Source: Hymenobacter sp. BT18 (GTDB lineage Bacteria > Bacteroidota > Bacteroidia > Cytophagales > Hymenobacteraceae). From it: 64,000 nt of DNA. The translations under genes and the position numbers were made by a program. The notes beneath the pieces are model-generated. The model made no database searches, was not told the origin of the DNA, and worked only from the letters and a program-made list of their open reading frames with translations. Below, piece after piece: positions 8,234-17,796 of the stretch. The stretch covers positions 4,256,001-4,320,000 of the forward strand of contig NZ_CP050954.1 of NCBI RefSeq assembly GCF_012273015.1, in the 5' to 3' direction. Positions within the stretch are counted from its first letter, which is position 1. Every line of letters begins with the position of its first letter.

Positions 8234-9565
8234 CTATTCCCCCAGGCCATGCGCCTCGCGCATGGATTCGCGGCAAGCTGTCAGGTAGAGGTCTACGTAC
8301 TCGTCGGTAATAGCCGTGCTCACGAACAGCGCCTCGTATTGGGCGGGTGCCAGGTAGATACCCCGGTGCAGCATGGCCCGGAAATACCGGCCGAAGGCTT
8401 CTGTGTCGGACGTTTTCGCCGATTCTAGGTCGGTGACGGGCTGGCTGGTGAAGAACACGCTGAACATGGAGCCCACTTGGTTTACCGTGTAGTTTAGGCC
8501 TAGGTCGGCGCAAATCTGGCGGGTGCCGTCGGCAATGCGCGTGGTAATGCGGTTGAGTTCGGTGTAGAGCTCGGGGTGCTCGTTGAGGTAGGTAAGTTGG
8601 GCAATGCCGGCAGCCGTAGCAATGGGGTTGCCAGACAGGGTACCGGCCTGGTATACTTTCCCGGCCGGGGCCACATTATCCATGATGTCCTGCCGGCCCC
8701 CGTAGGCACCCACGGGCATACCCCCTCCAATGATTTTGCCGAGCGTCGTCATGTCGGGGGTGATGCCGTACAACTCCTGGGCACCGCCGCGGGCCAGGCG
8801 GAAGCCCGTCATTACCTCATCGAAGATAAGCACGATGCCGTGCTGGGTGCACAGCGCGCGCAGGGCTTGCAGGTAGCCTTCCTGCGGCGCCACCAGGCCC
8901 ATGTTGCCCACTACAGGCTCCAGAATAAGGGCGGCTATCTGACCTGGATTGGCGGCAAGAATCTGCTCTACGGCCACCACATCGTTATAAGGCACAGTGA
9001 GCGTATCCTGAGCCACTCCCTGGGTTACGCCCGGCGAATCGGGGGCACCCAGGGTGAGGGCACCAGAGCCGGCGGCAATCAGGAAGGAGTCGCCGTGGCC
9101 GTGGTAGCAGCCTTCAAACTTGATGATCTTGTCCCGGCCGGTATAGCCGCGGGCTACCCGGATGGCAGACATCGTGGCTTCCGTACCCGAATTTACCAGC
9201 CGTACTTTCTCAATGCTGGGCACCATCTGCTTGATCAGCTCGGCCATTTCTACCTCGCGGCGGGTAGGCGCGCCAAACGATAAGGAGCCGTGCACGGCAG
9301 CCTGCACTGCGTTCAGCACCAAATCTGGTGCATGGCCCAGGATCATGGGCCCCCAGGAGTTGATGAAGTCCAGGTACTGGTTGCCGTCCACATCCGTCAG
9401 CCAAGCCCCTTTGGCCGATTGCATGAACACGGGGTGCCCGCCCACGGCCCGGAAGGCCCGCACTGGGGAGTTTACGCCGCCGGGTATGTGGTTTTTGGCG
9501 CGGGTGAAAAGGGCGTCGCTGGTAGAAAGCGTGAGGGCGGGAGCAGAAGGCAGAGACTGTGACAT
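8234..9565 (-). CDS. hemL: Glutamate-1-semialdehyde 2,1-aminomutase
   Basis: From 'MSQSLPSAP' the protein is 443 residues, the usual GSA aminomutase length. Motifs include 'IPGGVNSPVRAF' (about 27), 'GTEATMSAIRVARGYTGRDK' (about 127), 'LIFDEVMTGFR' (about 247) and the PLP lysine in 'TTLGKIIGGGMPVGAYGG' (about 273). It makes 5-aminolevulinate, the precursor of heme and of the siroheme used by the sulfite reductase encoded in this window. ATG 9565 was preferred to an upstream in-frame start that adds 18 non-conserved residues. The LpoA-like gene lies about 110 bases upstream on the same strand. Confidence 0.95.
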   Translation of the reverse strand: MSQSLPSAPALTLSTSDALFTRAKNHIPGGVNSPVRAFRAVGGHPVFMQSAKGAWLTDVDGNQYLDFINSWGPMILGHAPDLVLNAVQAAVHGSLSFGAPTRREVEMAELIKQMVPSIEKVRLVNSGTEATMSAIRVARGYTGRDKIIKFEGCYHGHGDSFLIAAGSGALTLGAPDSPGVTQGVAQDTLTVPYNDVVAVEQILAANPGQIAALILEPVVGNMGLVAPQEGYLQALRALCTQHGIVLIFDEVMTGFRLARGGAQELYGITPDMTTLGKIIGGGMPVGAYGGRQDIMDNVAPAGKVYQAGTLSGNPIATAAGIAQLTYLNEHPELYTELNRITTRIADGTRQICADLGLNYTVNQVGSMFSVFFTSQPVTDLESAKTSDTEAFGRYFRAMLHRGIYLAPAQYEALFVSTAITDEYVDLYLTACRESMREAHGLGE

Positions 9566-9675
9566 ACAAAAAGGTTGGGCAAAACGACGAACGGCTACCC
9601 ACGGATGGGAATAAGCCAATCAACTAACAAGAAACCCTGCAACAAGTGCAGGCAACGGGCACGGATTTACAGCCG

Positions 9676-11520
9676 CTAGCGGCCATCAACGGGGTTCAGC
9701 ACTTCCACTTCCAGTCGCTCAAGCTTGGTGATGGGAACGTACTGATTATCGTGGGCGCCGCCGGGGTAGCCGATGCCTTGGAACAACGTGCCCGAAACCG
9801 GCCCGCCGTTGGCCAGCTGCTGCTGGAAAGCAGGCCCATATTGGTGCAGTTGGGTACCGAAGTAATACAACAGCTCAAAGCCGGAAAAGGCGAAAACCGA
9901 AGGCGGTAAATTCTGGCGCTGCGTATACAGCTGGCGGAAGCGTCGCACGCCCGGGTTGGCTTTGTCCAGGTACTTGGGCTGCACAAAGTACACGTCGCGC
10001 GCATCGAGCTGACTTAGCGCTACGCGGTTGTTTTCTATCCAGGATGCGTAAGTGAGCAGCGGCGTGCGGGCATCCTGGGCTTTCATGGCGGTGAAAGTAT
10101 AGGCGCCCGCCTGCTTGCCATCGGAGGCCACAACCAGGTGGCCCAGCGTTTTGAGGTCAACGCCCGCAAAGCCTGCAGCCAGCGACTCTTCCAAGTCGGA
10201 GTTGATGCGCCGCAGTTGCAGCACTTTGCCGCCCAGGGCTTCGTAGGCCTGTTTGTAGGCCAGCCCAAAGGTCGCCTCGTCTTTAGTGTCTTCGTAGAGC
10301 ACCACGGCCGTGCGGGGCCCGCCCAGGCGGTTGTAGGCAAACTGGGCGGCTTGGCGAGCCTGGGTGGCCGTGCTGGGCTCGTACAGGTAGTGCCAGGCGT
10401 TGTCCAGAACCAGGTCCCCATCCTGGGAAAGCGGATTTACCGTGACAATCTGCTTTTGCTGGGCGTAGCGGGCCAGGATTTTACTGCCCGACTTATACAC
10501 CGGCCCAATAATCATATCCATGCCGGCCAGTTCCGGCTGGGCCAGCACCTGCTTGAGCTGAAGCGTATCGGCGCCGGTATCGTAGGCAAACAGCTGCACG
10601 GGCCGGCCTTCGCGCTGCAGGGAATCCTGGGCCAGGCGCAGGCCCGCGTATAAATCGGTGACAAACTGGTTTTTGCGGCGGGTTTCCCAGCTGGTGTCAT
10701 TCAGCTCGAAGGGCAGCAGTATGGCAATGTTGTAGGAGCTTTTCTTGATTGCCCGGCGAGGCGTGTAGCGGGTGCGGTCAAGCGAAAACTGGGTGATGAG
10801 CTGATCAAGCTGAGCGCGGTCGGCATCGGTGTACCAGCCGCCGTTGGCCAGCTTGTCGGCGTAGGCGCGGGCCAGGGAGGCATCCTGCGGAAAATCCTGA
10901 ATTAGCTTCTGAAAGGTGGCCTTGTCCTTGACGCGGGGCAGGTACTGGGCTTTCATGTATTCCCGCTCGGCCACGAGGCGGTCCGGAGGAAGCTGGGCCA
11001 GCACGCGCAGGGCATTGTCAAAATCCCCCTGCTCGAAGGAAAGCTGCCCTTGCAGGAAAAGGGCGTCGGCTAGGGACGGCCACTGCGAAAACCGGTTGCG
11101 CAGCAGGTTCAGCATCTGTTCGGCTTCCGCCCACTTTTTCAGCCGGCTGGCGGCTACCGCGTAGAGGTAGGCGGCTTCGGGGGCGCGGTCGAACCTGGTA
11201 GTGGGCACGGTAAGGGGCTGCAGCTCCTGCATAGCCAGCTCATAGCGCGTCTGGTCGATGAGCAGCTTGCCATTCTTGTAGCGCGTGCCAAAGTCTACCG
11301 AGCCCAAGTTAGCGGGCAGGGGCGGGCCACTGGGCTTGGGCGACGTTGGGGCCGAGGTGGGTTTCGCGGCGGGTGTAGGGGCCGTCGTAACCGGTTTTGC
11401 CGGCGACGTGCTGCCTGCGGGTGCCGGCTTTTTCACGGGCGTCTGCTGAGCTTGGGCACGGGGTGTTGGTCCCAAGGCCGCGCACAGCAGCGCAATCAGT
11501 AAAGCATAGGAAGACCTCAT
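9676..11520 (-). CDS. Periplasmic TPR plus PBP1-like protein (LpoA/LppC-like)
   Basis: This 614-residue protein has a signal peptide, a Pro/Ala/Lys-rich linker (25-72), a helical tetratricopeptide-like region (about 75-260, for example 'YLYAVAASRLKKWAEAEQML') and a type-1 periplasmic-binding fold from 'SSYNIAILLPFELND' (about 268) to the C-terminus. The order TPR then binding fold is that of LpoA/LppC, the outer-membrane activator of class A penicillin-binding proteins; ABC-transporter binding proteins lack the TPR part. No transporter permease is nearby. A role in peptidoglycan synthesis is likely but not proven; ligand binding is also possible. Confidence 0.72.
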   Translation of the reverse strand: MRSSYALLIALLCAALGPTPRAQAQQTPVKKPAPAGSTSPAKPVTTAPTPAAKPTSAPTSPKPSGPPLPANLGSVDFGTRYKNGKLLIDQTRYELAMQELQPLTVPTTRFDRAPEAAYLYAVAASRLKKWAEAEQMLNLLRNRFSQWPSLADALFLQGQLSFEQGDFDNALRVLAQLPPDRLVAEREYMKAQYLPRVKDKATFQKLIQDFPQDASLARAYADKLANGGWYTDADRAQLDQLITQFSLDRTRYTPRRAIKKSSYNIAILLPFELNDTSWETRRKNQFVTDLYAGLRLAQDSLQREGRPVQLFAYDTGADTLQLKQVLAQPELAGMDMIIGPVYKSGSKILARYAQQKQIVTVNPLSQDGDLVLDNAWHYLYEPSTATQARQAAQFAYNRLGGPRTAVVLYEDTKDEATFGLAYKQAYEALGGKVLQLRRINSDLEESLAAGFAGVDLKTLGHLVVASDGKQAGAYTFTAMKAQDARTPLLTYASWIENNRVALSQLDARDVYFVQPKYLDKANPGVRRFRQLYTQRQNLPPSVFAFSGFELLYYFGTQLHQYGPAFQQQLANGGPVSGTLFQGIGYPGGAHDNQYVPITKLERLEVEVLNPVDGR

Positions 11521-11585
11521 AAAATCGAGGAGCCAGAAGATTAGGCGGGAGTACCACGGAGCCGCAACCAGCGCGCCTCCTCGCG

Positions 11586-11593
11586 CAAAGGTA
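11586..11593 (-). promoter_or_regulatory. Bacteroidota -7 element upstream of the LpoA-like gene
   Basis: CAAAGGTA on + reads TACCTTTG on -, an exact TAnnTTTG match 65 bases before the ATG. No clear -33 TTG was found. Confidence 0.5.
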
Positions 11594-11738
11594 CGTAGTT
11601 GTGACGGGGAAGGGCTACGTCGGCAGAACCATTGAGCTACCCGGTAAACGCTGCCGCCACCGGGTATTTTGCCGGGCTGCCCGGGTAGAAAGCTGGCAGC
11701 CGTTGGCGTAGCTCCAAAAGATTACGCTACTTAGGGGC

Positions 11739-12443
11739 ATGACGGCCTCCCTTACTTTCCTGTCCATGGCTCAGCCCCAGCTGCGGCAGCGCCTTAACCT
11801 GCTGCTAGTGCTGGGCGCCTCCCTGGCGCTGAGCGTGGTACTCATTACGTTTCGGGTGTTCATTACCCAAAAAATCACGTTCGTCTTTCTCCTCTGGAAC
11901 CTGTTTCTAGCCCTGATTCCCTTTGGGCTGAGCACGCTGCTACGTCTCACGCATGGCCGGCTTAAAGCGCGGGTACTGCTGCCGGTAGGAGCGGTATGGC
12001 TGCTGTTTTTCCCCAATGCGCCCTACATCCTCACCGACCTTTTTCACCTGGAGCCCCGCGCCGGCGTGCCTTACTGGTATGATCTGGCGCTGATTCTGAC
12101 CTGCGCCTGGAATGGGCTCATGCTGGCGTATGCCTCCCTGACGGACATGCAAATGCTGGTCACGCGCCGCCTCGGCTGGTGGGCCGGGTGGAGCTTTGCG
12201 GCGGTGGCCTTGCTGCTCAGCGCATTCGGCGTGTACCTGGGGCGCTACCTGCGTTTTAATAGCTGGGACATCATCACCAACCCGCTCACCCTGTTTTTCG
12301 ACATTCTGAACCGCTTGCTGCACCCCTGGCAGCACCCCAGCACCTGGGGCGTTACGCTGCTGTTTGGGGCCTTCCTGCTGTTGGGCTACATCACCGTGGG
12401 CCTGCTGGGCCGGGTAAATGATGAGCCGCTGCGTGCCGCGTAG
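11739..12443 (+). CDS. DUF1361 membrane protein
   Basis: This 234-residue protein has six or seven hydrophobic segments and the DUF1361 hallmarks 'WLLFFPNAPYILTDLFHL' (about 86-103) and 'YLGRYLRFNSWDIITNP' (about 166-182). It is an integral membrane protein of unknown function found in several phyla. The start may be ATG 11739 or the in-frame ATG 11766; the extra nine residues are not hydrophobic enough to decide. Confidence 0.85.
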   Translation: MTASLTFLSMAQPQLRQRLNLLLVLGASLALSVVLITFRVFITQKITFVFLLWNLFLALIPFGLSTLLRLTHGRLKARVLLPVGAVWLLFFPNAPYILTDLFHLEPRAGVPYWYDLALILTCAWNGLMLAYASLTDMQMLVTRRLGWWAGWSFAAVALLLSAFGVYLGRYLRFNSWDIITNPLTLFFDILNRLLHPWQHPSTWGVTLLFGAFLLLGYITVGLLGRVNDEPLRAA

Positions 12444-12545
12444 CCGGTTCGCCGCCAACTGCCGCAGGAAGGCAAATTGTTCGTTGCAGTGTACCTTGAG
12501 CGGGTTATGATGCACCTCCAGACCGATTCCTCTGCTGCCCCCGCC

Positions 12546-13925
12546 ATGTCGTGGGAGAAGCTGCTGAGCCGCCGCCGCTACCCCGAGCAGCCGCAGCTGC
12601 ACGTCGTAACGGATGCTCTGCCCGTGCGCGGGGCCTTCGTGGCCGACTACGACCGGGTGGTGTTCAGCTCGTCCTTTCGGCGGCTGCAGCGCAAAACCCA
12701 GGTAATGCCTTTGCCCGAAACCGACTTCGTGCACACGCGCCTTACCCACTCGCTCGAAACGGCCTGCGTGGGCCGCTCCCTGGGGCGGTTGGGTGGGCGC
12801 CTGCTGCTGGAAGAGTCGGAAAGCCTCCGGCAAAGCCTGCCGTATCTGGACAGTGACTTTGGGGACATTGTGGCCGCCGCCTGCCTGGCCCACGACATCG
12901 GCAATCCGCCCTTTGGGCACAGTGGCGAGGCGGCCATTTCGGCTTACTTCCGGAGCGGGGCGGCGGAGCCCTTTGTGCGGGTGCTCAACGCTGCCCAGCG
13001 CGCCGATTTACAGCAGTTTGAGGGCAATGCCGCCGGATTTCGGGTGCTGACGCACACGTATCCAGCCCACAGCAGCGGCTCCTCCGGGCTGGGGCTTACC
13101 TACGCTACGCTTGGCGCCTTCACCAAATACCCGCGTCCCTCGCTGGTACCTGAGACTAACCGGCCCCAAGGCACCAGCGAGAAAAAGCACGGCTATTTTC
13201 AAACCGAGGCTCCTCGCTTCCGGGAAATGGCCGGGGAGCTGGGGTTGCTCGCCAAGTCGGCTGAGGGGGCCGAGGGGTTCTTTCACCGACATCCGCTGGC
13301 CTTCCTGGTAGAAGCCGCCGATGATCTTTGCTACCGCATCATCGACTTTGAAGACGGCCTGAAGCTGGGTCTTATTCCGCGAAAAGCGGGCCTGCGCCTG
13401 CTGCGCGAAATGCTCGGCGACGCGCCCGACCGGCGGGGCTCCCTGGAGTGGCGCGACTGGCGGGAGGAACTGGGCTACCTGCGGGCCCGGCTCATCAACC
13501 ACCTCGTGCTGCAAACAGCCCGGCGCTTCGCCGATCAGGCCCCGGAGCTGCTGCGCGGCCGCGCCGATGAGCCCCTGGTTCAGCAGCTCGACTGCTGGGA
13601 GCAGCTGCAGCTCATGCACCGGCTCACCGTTGAGCATCTGTACCAGAGCCGGCCGGTGCTGGAAATTGAGGCAGCCGGCTTTGAGGTGCTGGCCGGGCTG
13701 CTCGACGCCTTTTTGCATGCCACCTTCGATCCGCAGAGCAGTGCCCGGTCCCGCAAGCTGTTGCAGCTGCTGCCCGAGCAGTTTCGCGCCGTGGGTCCTC
13801 AGCAGTCCGCTACGGCCTACGAGCAAATTGTCCTGCTGACGGACTACATCGGTGGCCTCACCGATCAGAACGCCCTCTGCCTGTTCCGCACGATTCGCGG
13901 CATCGACCTGCCCAAGATGTACTGA
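12546..13925 (+). CDS. dgt: dNTP triphosphohydrolase (Dgt-like HD domain protein)
   Basis: The protein is about 459 residues from 'MSWEKLLSRRRYPE', the usual N-terminus of Bacteroidota dNTPases. HD-domain metal ligands are visible in 'RLTHSLETACVGRSLGR' and 'AACLAHDIGNPPFGHSGE', with further conserved 'EGNAAGFRVLT' and 'ADDLCYRIIDFEDG'. It hydrolyses dNTPs to deoxynucleosides and triphosphate. In-frame starts at 12507 and 12510 exist but add poorly conserved residues. The stop lies 22 bases from the stop of the converging AsmA-like gene. Confidence 0.9.
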   Translation: MSWEKLLSRRRYPEQPQLHVVTDALPVRGAFVADYDRVVFSSSFRRLQRKTQVMPLPETDFVHTRLTHSLETACVGRSLGRLGGRLLLEESESLRQSLPYLDSDFGDIVAAACLAHDIGNPPFGHSGEAAISAYFRSGAAEPFVRVLNAAQRADLQQFEGNAAGFRVLTHTYPAHSSGSSGLGLTYATLGAFTKYPRPSLVPETNRPQGTSEKKHGYFQTEAPRFREMAGELGLLAKSAEGAEGFFHRHPLAFLVEAADDLCYRIIDFEDGLKLGLIPRKAGLRLLREMLGDAPDRRGSLEWRDWREELGYLRARLINHLVLQTARRFADQAPELLRGRADEPLVQQLDCWEQLQLMHRLTVEHLYQSRPVLEIEAAGFEVLAGLLDAFLHATFDPQSSARSRKLLQLLPEQFRAVGPQQSATAYEQIVLLTDYIGGLTDQNALCLFRTIRGIDLPKMY

Positions 13926-13947
13926 GGCCTGTTTTTGGGTTTATTTC

Positions 13948-16900
13948 TTACTGCAGGAGCTGCAGCGTGGTATCCAAAGGTTGCTGCCGAAGCAGCTGCT
14001 GGTACTGCTCCAGGATGGCGGCCTGCTGGCGACGCTGGGCTTTTTTCTGAAATGGCCGCACCTGGTAGCGGCTGCCGGGCGCGCGGCGGAGGTGCACGTA
14101 GATGAGGCCGCGGCTGGGACGTTTAGCGGCTTCCCCGGTTTGCACCCGGCTGACGCGCTGGCGGTTGTCGCCGAACAGGGTCTGCATCGGGCTCAAACCC
14201 ACAAACAAGTCTGCCCGGCCGTCGAGGGTGTATTCCCCAGTCACGGCCATATCTGTGAGGTTGCTGCTCAGGCTAAGGCTTGGAATGAGCAGGCGGTTGC
14301 CATCCAGGATAAACCGGGAGCGGACGGGCTCAAAGTACACGTGACTGGTGCGGCGCTTGCGGAGCATTTTCAGGGTTTGCATCAGGGCTTCCACATTCAG
14401 GAGCTCCAGGCCCTGCAAGTCCGTGCGCAGAAAGGCCTGGGTAGAAGCCAGGCGCGGCAGAAACGTCGCGTCCAGCAGGGTGTGGACATCAGCCTCGCTG
14501 CGCATCGTGCCCCGGATGTTGGCCGGCTTTAGTACATCAAGTCCCAATTCAGAAGCCAGGCCAAACAACTCGGGCAGCTGAATGTCCTGCAGCCTTACCT
14601 GGGTGTGCAGCGGGAGCTGGCCTTGTTCAGTCACCAGGGTTTGCAGCTGGCCCCGCAAATGCAGGGCGCCGCCCAGGGCTTGCAGACCACACTCGTGTAC
14701 AACTACCCGCCCTGCTTCCAGGCTGCTGCGCAAGGAAAGTTGGCGGCCACGCAGCGCCCCGTAGCGGATATCATCGGCCAGCACGCGTACCGTACCCGTG
14801 ACCGTACCATCGAGAAATGGCTTAGGCCGGGAAGCCGGGCGCGGCCCCCGGCGGCGCAGGGAATCGGGGGCGGGCTCGGGCACCGTGCTTAGGGCAGCCA
14901 GCAGTTGCAGTAGGTGCTGCACATCAAGCGTGGCGTAGCGGAGCTCCAGGTCGGCGTTGGCCGAGAGCAGGCGGCTGCCCTGAAGCTGCGCCGTACCCGC
15001 CAGCAAGCCAGTGCCCCCGGTCGACGTCTGAAACGTTAGCCGGGGTACTCTAAATACCGGCCCGTTCTTGTCGATACGTAGCTGCAAATTGGTGAGCTGG
15101 TCACCACCCGGCAGCAGCAGCGCCCCAATGGTAGCCGTGGCCTGACCGTTGGCAGCCAGAAGCAGCTCGCGGAGGGTTGGGTCGGTGGGCGCTTTAACTG
15201 CCCGCCGGGGCGGCTGCGTGATGCGGCTCAACAGCCGCGTGTACTGCATCTGGCGGAAGTGTACCGTGAGCCGTGCTGCCACGGGCTGGGGGCGCGTAAT
15301 ATCCGTGGGCCAGCTCACGGCGCCCTGCAAGTCACCGCCCCAGGCCTTGGCCCGTAAATCGGCCAGTTGCACGCGGTAGCCATTGTGGCGTACGGTGGCG
15401 GCCAGGTTTTGCAAGGTATCGGTGGCCAGGACCAGACGTCCACACTGGAGCTGGATGTTCAGGCGCAAGCCCGGCGGTAGAAAGTTGAGGGCACGCGTAA
15501 CCACCCCTTGCGGATGCTTACGCCGTAAGGCCCGCGTTTGGGGCCGGATGCCCTGCCGTGCAGCCGGGGGCGCCACTAAGCGGCGTAGCTCCGCCAGGCG
15601 CAATTCATTGACCCGAAACGTGCCGGTTATATTGGTGGTGGGGTGCTGCCCGCTGAAATACGCCAGTAAATACTGGGTGGTGGCATTGGCCTGCACCTGC
15701 ATGCCATTGAGTTGGCCCGTCAGGTTTTCCAGGCGCCAGAGGCTGTCCTGGAGCCGGACCAGTACATTCAAGCGCCGGATATCGGCCCCCCGACCCGGAA
15801 TGAGAAACGAAGCATCTTCCAGACGCACCGTACCACGCGCGGCAATAGGTGCCAGCTCTTCGTCGACCTGCCGGACCTGGCGGGCAGCGCGGCTAGGAAT
15901 TGTCGGGAAAGTGCCGTTCAGGTACAGATCCAGCGCCGCCTCGCCCCGGCGGGCCCGCCATAGGCTAGGCACCAAAACACTGGCCAGGGTCTGCAACTCC
16001 GTGCGCCCCTGCACCCGCCCGTACAAGTGAGGCTGAGTGAAGTCGTACACCGTCAGGCGGGCCGACAGCTCCCCGGCGTGCGAATACAAGCGGCATTTCT
16101 CGAAGGTGAGGGACGTAGTGCGGGGCGAGTGACTGACACCATTGTCGAACACTCCGCGGGCATCCCAGCGCCGGATGCGCCGCGCCGAGTCGGCCCACTG
16201 CACTTGCGCATTGTGGAGGGCGAACCGCAGAACCGTGCGCGGCCGGGCCGTGGGGCCGCTCAGGCCCCGAATGGAGTACCAGATCTGGGCGTGGCTGGGG
16301 CTGCGGGCTTTTTCCAGAAACCGGTCGAGGCCGGGAGGGAAGGCCACGCGCAGCACTTCCAGCAGGGGCTGGCGCCCGGCAAAGCGCAGGTTTAGCTGGG
16401 TGCCCCGGGGCTGGCCGGGGGCTGCCCCCTGGTGGGTGCCGCTCAAGCGGATGGTGTCGCCGTTGAGCGTGGCGCGGGTGCTCAAAAAAGTTCCGGTGCG
16501 CTGTCGGAAGGCATACTTGTAGTGCACTAACGCTACCATGGGCTCCTGCGCAAACAGGTTGCCGCGCCCACTGCGCAAGTATTGCAGTTCCCCCTGCAAG
16601 CGTCCTTTGGTATGCGCCACACCGTGCCAGACCGTAGCGGCAAGGCTGCCCCGGCGCACCAAGGCGGCAAAGCCACTGCGGTGAAGCTCATTGCGGTCCT
16701 GGAAATGCGCGTTAACCAGGATCAGGGAGTCGAGTTGGAAGCTGGGCGGGGTGGCGGGGGTGGCTTTGCGGGGGCCCTTGCCGCGCAGGCCCCAGTCGTG
16801 CCCTACCGAATCGGTGTACTGGCGGAAGGCCGCGTCGCGCACCGTTAGCCGACTCACACGGAACTCCCCGCGCCACAGCTTGCTGACTTCCAGGCGGGCA

Positions 16901-17187
16901 TCGGCCCGGCGCACGCGCAGTACTTCCACCCGGCGCCCGTAGGAGGTGTCGGTGAGGCTGAGGTGGTGCAGGGAGGCTGTAAGGTGCGGGAACTCGCGCA
17001 ACAGGGAAAAGCGCACGTCAAACGGCGCCAGTACCAGTTCCGAGTGCTGGCTTACCCGCTCGCGCACCAGTGCTTCTACCCGGCGCTGCCCCCAGCGGGT
17101 GCCCAGCAGCCAGGCGGTGCCCACTACCACCAGCAGCACGACCAGCACAAGCACAGCCAGCAACCGCGGAATAGTAGAGCGTTTCAT
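13948..17187 (-). CDS. AsmA-like outer-membrane biogenesis protein
   Basis: From 'MKRSTIPRLLAVLVLVVLL' the protein has 1079 residues: one N-terminal membrane helix and a very long periplasmic beta-rich region. The segment after the anchor ('LVLAPFDVRFSLLREFPHLTASLHHLSL') is the AsmA/DUF748 N-terminal signature, and the end ('LLIPSLSLSSNLTDMAVTGEYTLDGRADLFVGL') matches the AsmA C-terminal domain. Such proteins are thought to bridge the periplasm and move phospholipids to the outer membrane. The start was chosen at the Met before the helix; an upstream Met adds 36 unlikely residues. Confidence 0.82.
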   Translation of the reverse strand: MKRSTIPRLLAVLVLVVLLVVVGTAWLLGTRWGQRRVEALVRERVSQHSELVLAPFDVRFSLLREFPHLTASLHHLSLTDTSYGRRVEVLRVRRADARLEVSKLWRGEFRVSRLTVRDAAFRQYTDSVGHDWGLRGKGPRKATPATPPSFQLDSLILVNAHFQDRNELHRSGFAALVRRGSLAATVWHGVAHTKGRLQGELQYLRSGRGNLFAQEPMVALVHYKYAFRQRTGTFLSTRATLNGDTIRLSGTHQGAAPGQPRGTQLNLRFAGRQPLLEVLRVAFPPGLDRFLEKARSPSHAQIWYSIRGLSGPTARPRTVLRFALHNAQVQWADSARRIRRWDARGVFDNGVSHSPRTTSLTFEKCRLYSHAGELSARLTVYDFTQPHLYGRVQGRTELQTLASVLVPSLWRARRGEAALDLYLNGTFPTIPSRAARQVRQVDEELAPIAARGTVRLEDASFLIPGRGADIRRLNVLVRLQDSLWRLENLTGQLNGMQVQANATTQYLLAYFSGQHPTTNITGTFRVNELRLAELRRLVAPPAARQGIRPQTRALRRKHPQGVVTRALNFLPPGLRLNIQLQCGRLVLATDTLQNLAATVRHNGYRVQLADLRAKAWGGDLQGAVSWPTDITRPQPVAARLTVHFRQMQYTRLLSRITQPPRRAVKAPTDPTLRELLLAANGQATATIGALLLPGGDQLTNLQLRIDKNGPVFRVPRLTFQTSTGGTGLLAGTAQLQGSRLLSANADLELRYATLDVQHLLQLLAALSTVPEPAPDSLRRRGPRPASRPKPFLDGTVTGTVRVLADDIRYGALRGRQLSLRSSLEAGRVVVHECGLQALGGALHLRGQLQTLVTEQGQLPLHTQVRLQDIQLPELFGLASELGLDVLKPANIRGTMRSEADVHTLLDATFLPRLASTQAFLRTDLQGLELLNVEALMQTLKMLRKRRTSHVYFEPVRSRFILDGNRLLIPSLSLSSNLTDMAVTGEYTLDGRADLFVGLSPMQTLFGDNRQRVSRVQTGEAAKRPSRGLIYVHLRRAPGSRYQVRPFQKKAQRRQQAAILEQYQQLLRQQPLDTTLQLLQ

Positions 17188-17359
17188 GTAAAGCGTAAAG
17201 AAAAAGGCCGCACCAGGGAGAAGCTTCTTACGCAGCAAGTGAATCGGACAGCTAAGCCAAAGACAAGCGGCCGGGGCGCGGCGTAGGGCGTTCAAGGTAG
17301 AAGTTGTGAGGCTACTTTCAGCAAAAAGCCTGCGGGGTAGAAAACAATTGGGCTTTATT

Positions 17360-17378
17360 ATTTAGAAAAATTCTAAAT
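17360..17378. promoter_or_regulatory. Palindromic operator candidate ATTTAGAA-AAA-TTCTAAAT
   Basis: A perfect 8-bp inverted repeat with a 3-base centre lies just upstream of a TATACTTG -7-like element (17382-17389) and 40 bases before the ATG at 17418. A repressor bound here would block the core promoter. It is strikingly AT-rich against the surrounding sequence. Which regulator binds is unknown; a DtxR- or Fur-type metal regulator would fit the Cys/His-rich product. Confidence 0.55.
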
Positions 17379-17417
17379 AGTTATACTTGCCGGATCATTC
17401 CTCAATTCCTCGCGTTT

Positions 17418-17729
17418 ATGGCGCAGTTCTTTCACCACAACGAATTTGGCTACTGTGCGCGGTGCCCACGGACGCAGCACCTGCACGTGTGTTTTGGCAA
17501 TGTTGCCCTGGCTACCACCGCCGCAGAGTTTGCGGAGTTTCGGGCATACGTAGCGCGTACCTGGCAGCACCACTGCCTGCACACCCAAGACCCCGAAGTG
17601 CGCTGTATTGCCCTGCGTACCCCGGTTTGCCGCATGGCGCTGGTCTTTTCGCTGGTTGAACTTACCCAGCTCCAGGAAATCCTCGAAAATACGGCGCTGC
17701 TGTTGGAAGTAGAGGAGCTACTCCGCTAG
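17418..17729 (+). CDS. Small Cys/His-rich protein, DUF6686-like
   Basis: This 103-residue soluble protein has 'GYCARCPRTQHLHVCFGNVAL' near the N-terminus, i.e. a CxxC followed by His and a third Cys, with further Cys/His at 'HHCLH', 'VRCIAL' and 'VCRMAL'. The layout resembles the small Bacteroidota family annotated as DUF6686, which I recall with moderate certainty. It could bind a metal. The palindromic operator directly upstream suggests tight, possibly metal-responsive regulation. It has no co-directional partner in tight linkage. Confidence 0.6.
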   Translation: MAQFFHHNEFGYCARCPRTQHLHVCFGNVALATTAAEFAEFRAYVARTWQHHCLHTQDPEVRCIALRTPVCRMALVFSLVELTQLQEILENTALLLEVEELLR

Positions 17730-17796
17730 TCTGAGGGGCGCCTGCCCGTTAACAAACTCAATAAAAGGGTCGTTCTTGCCGGGCATATTCTCTGCT

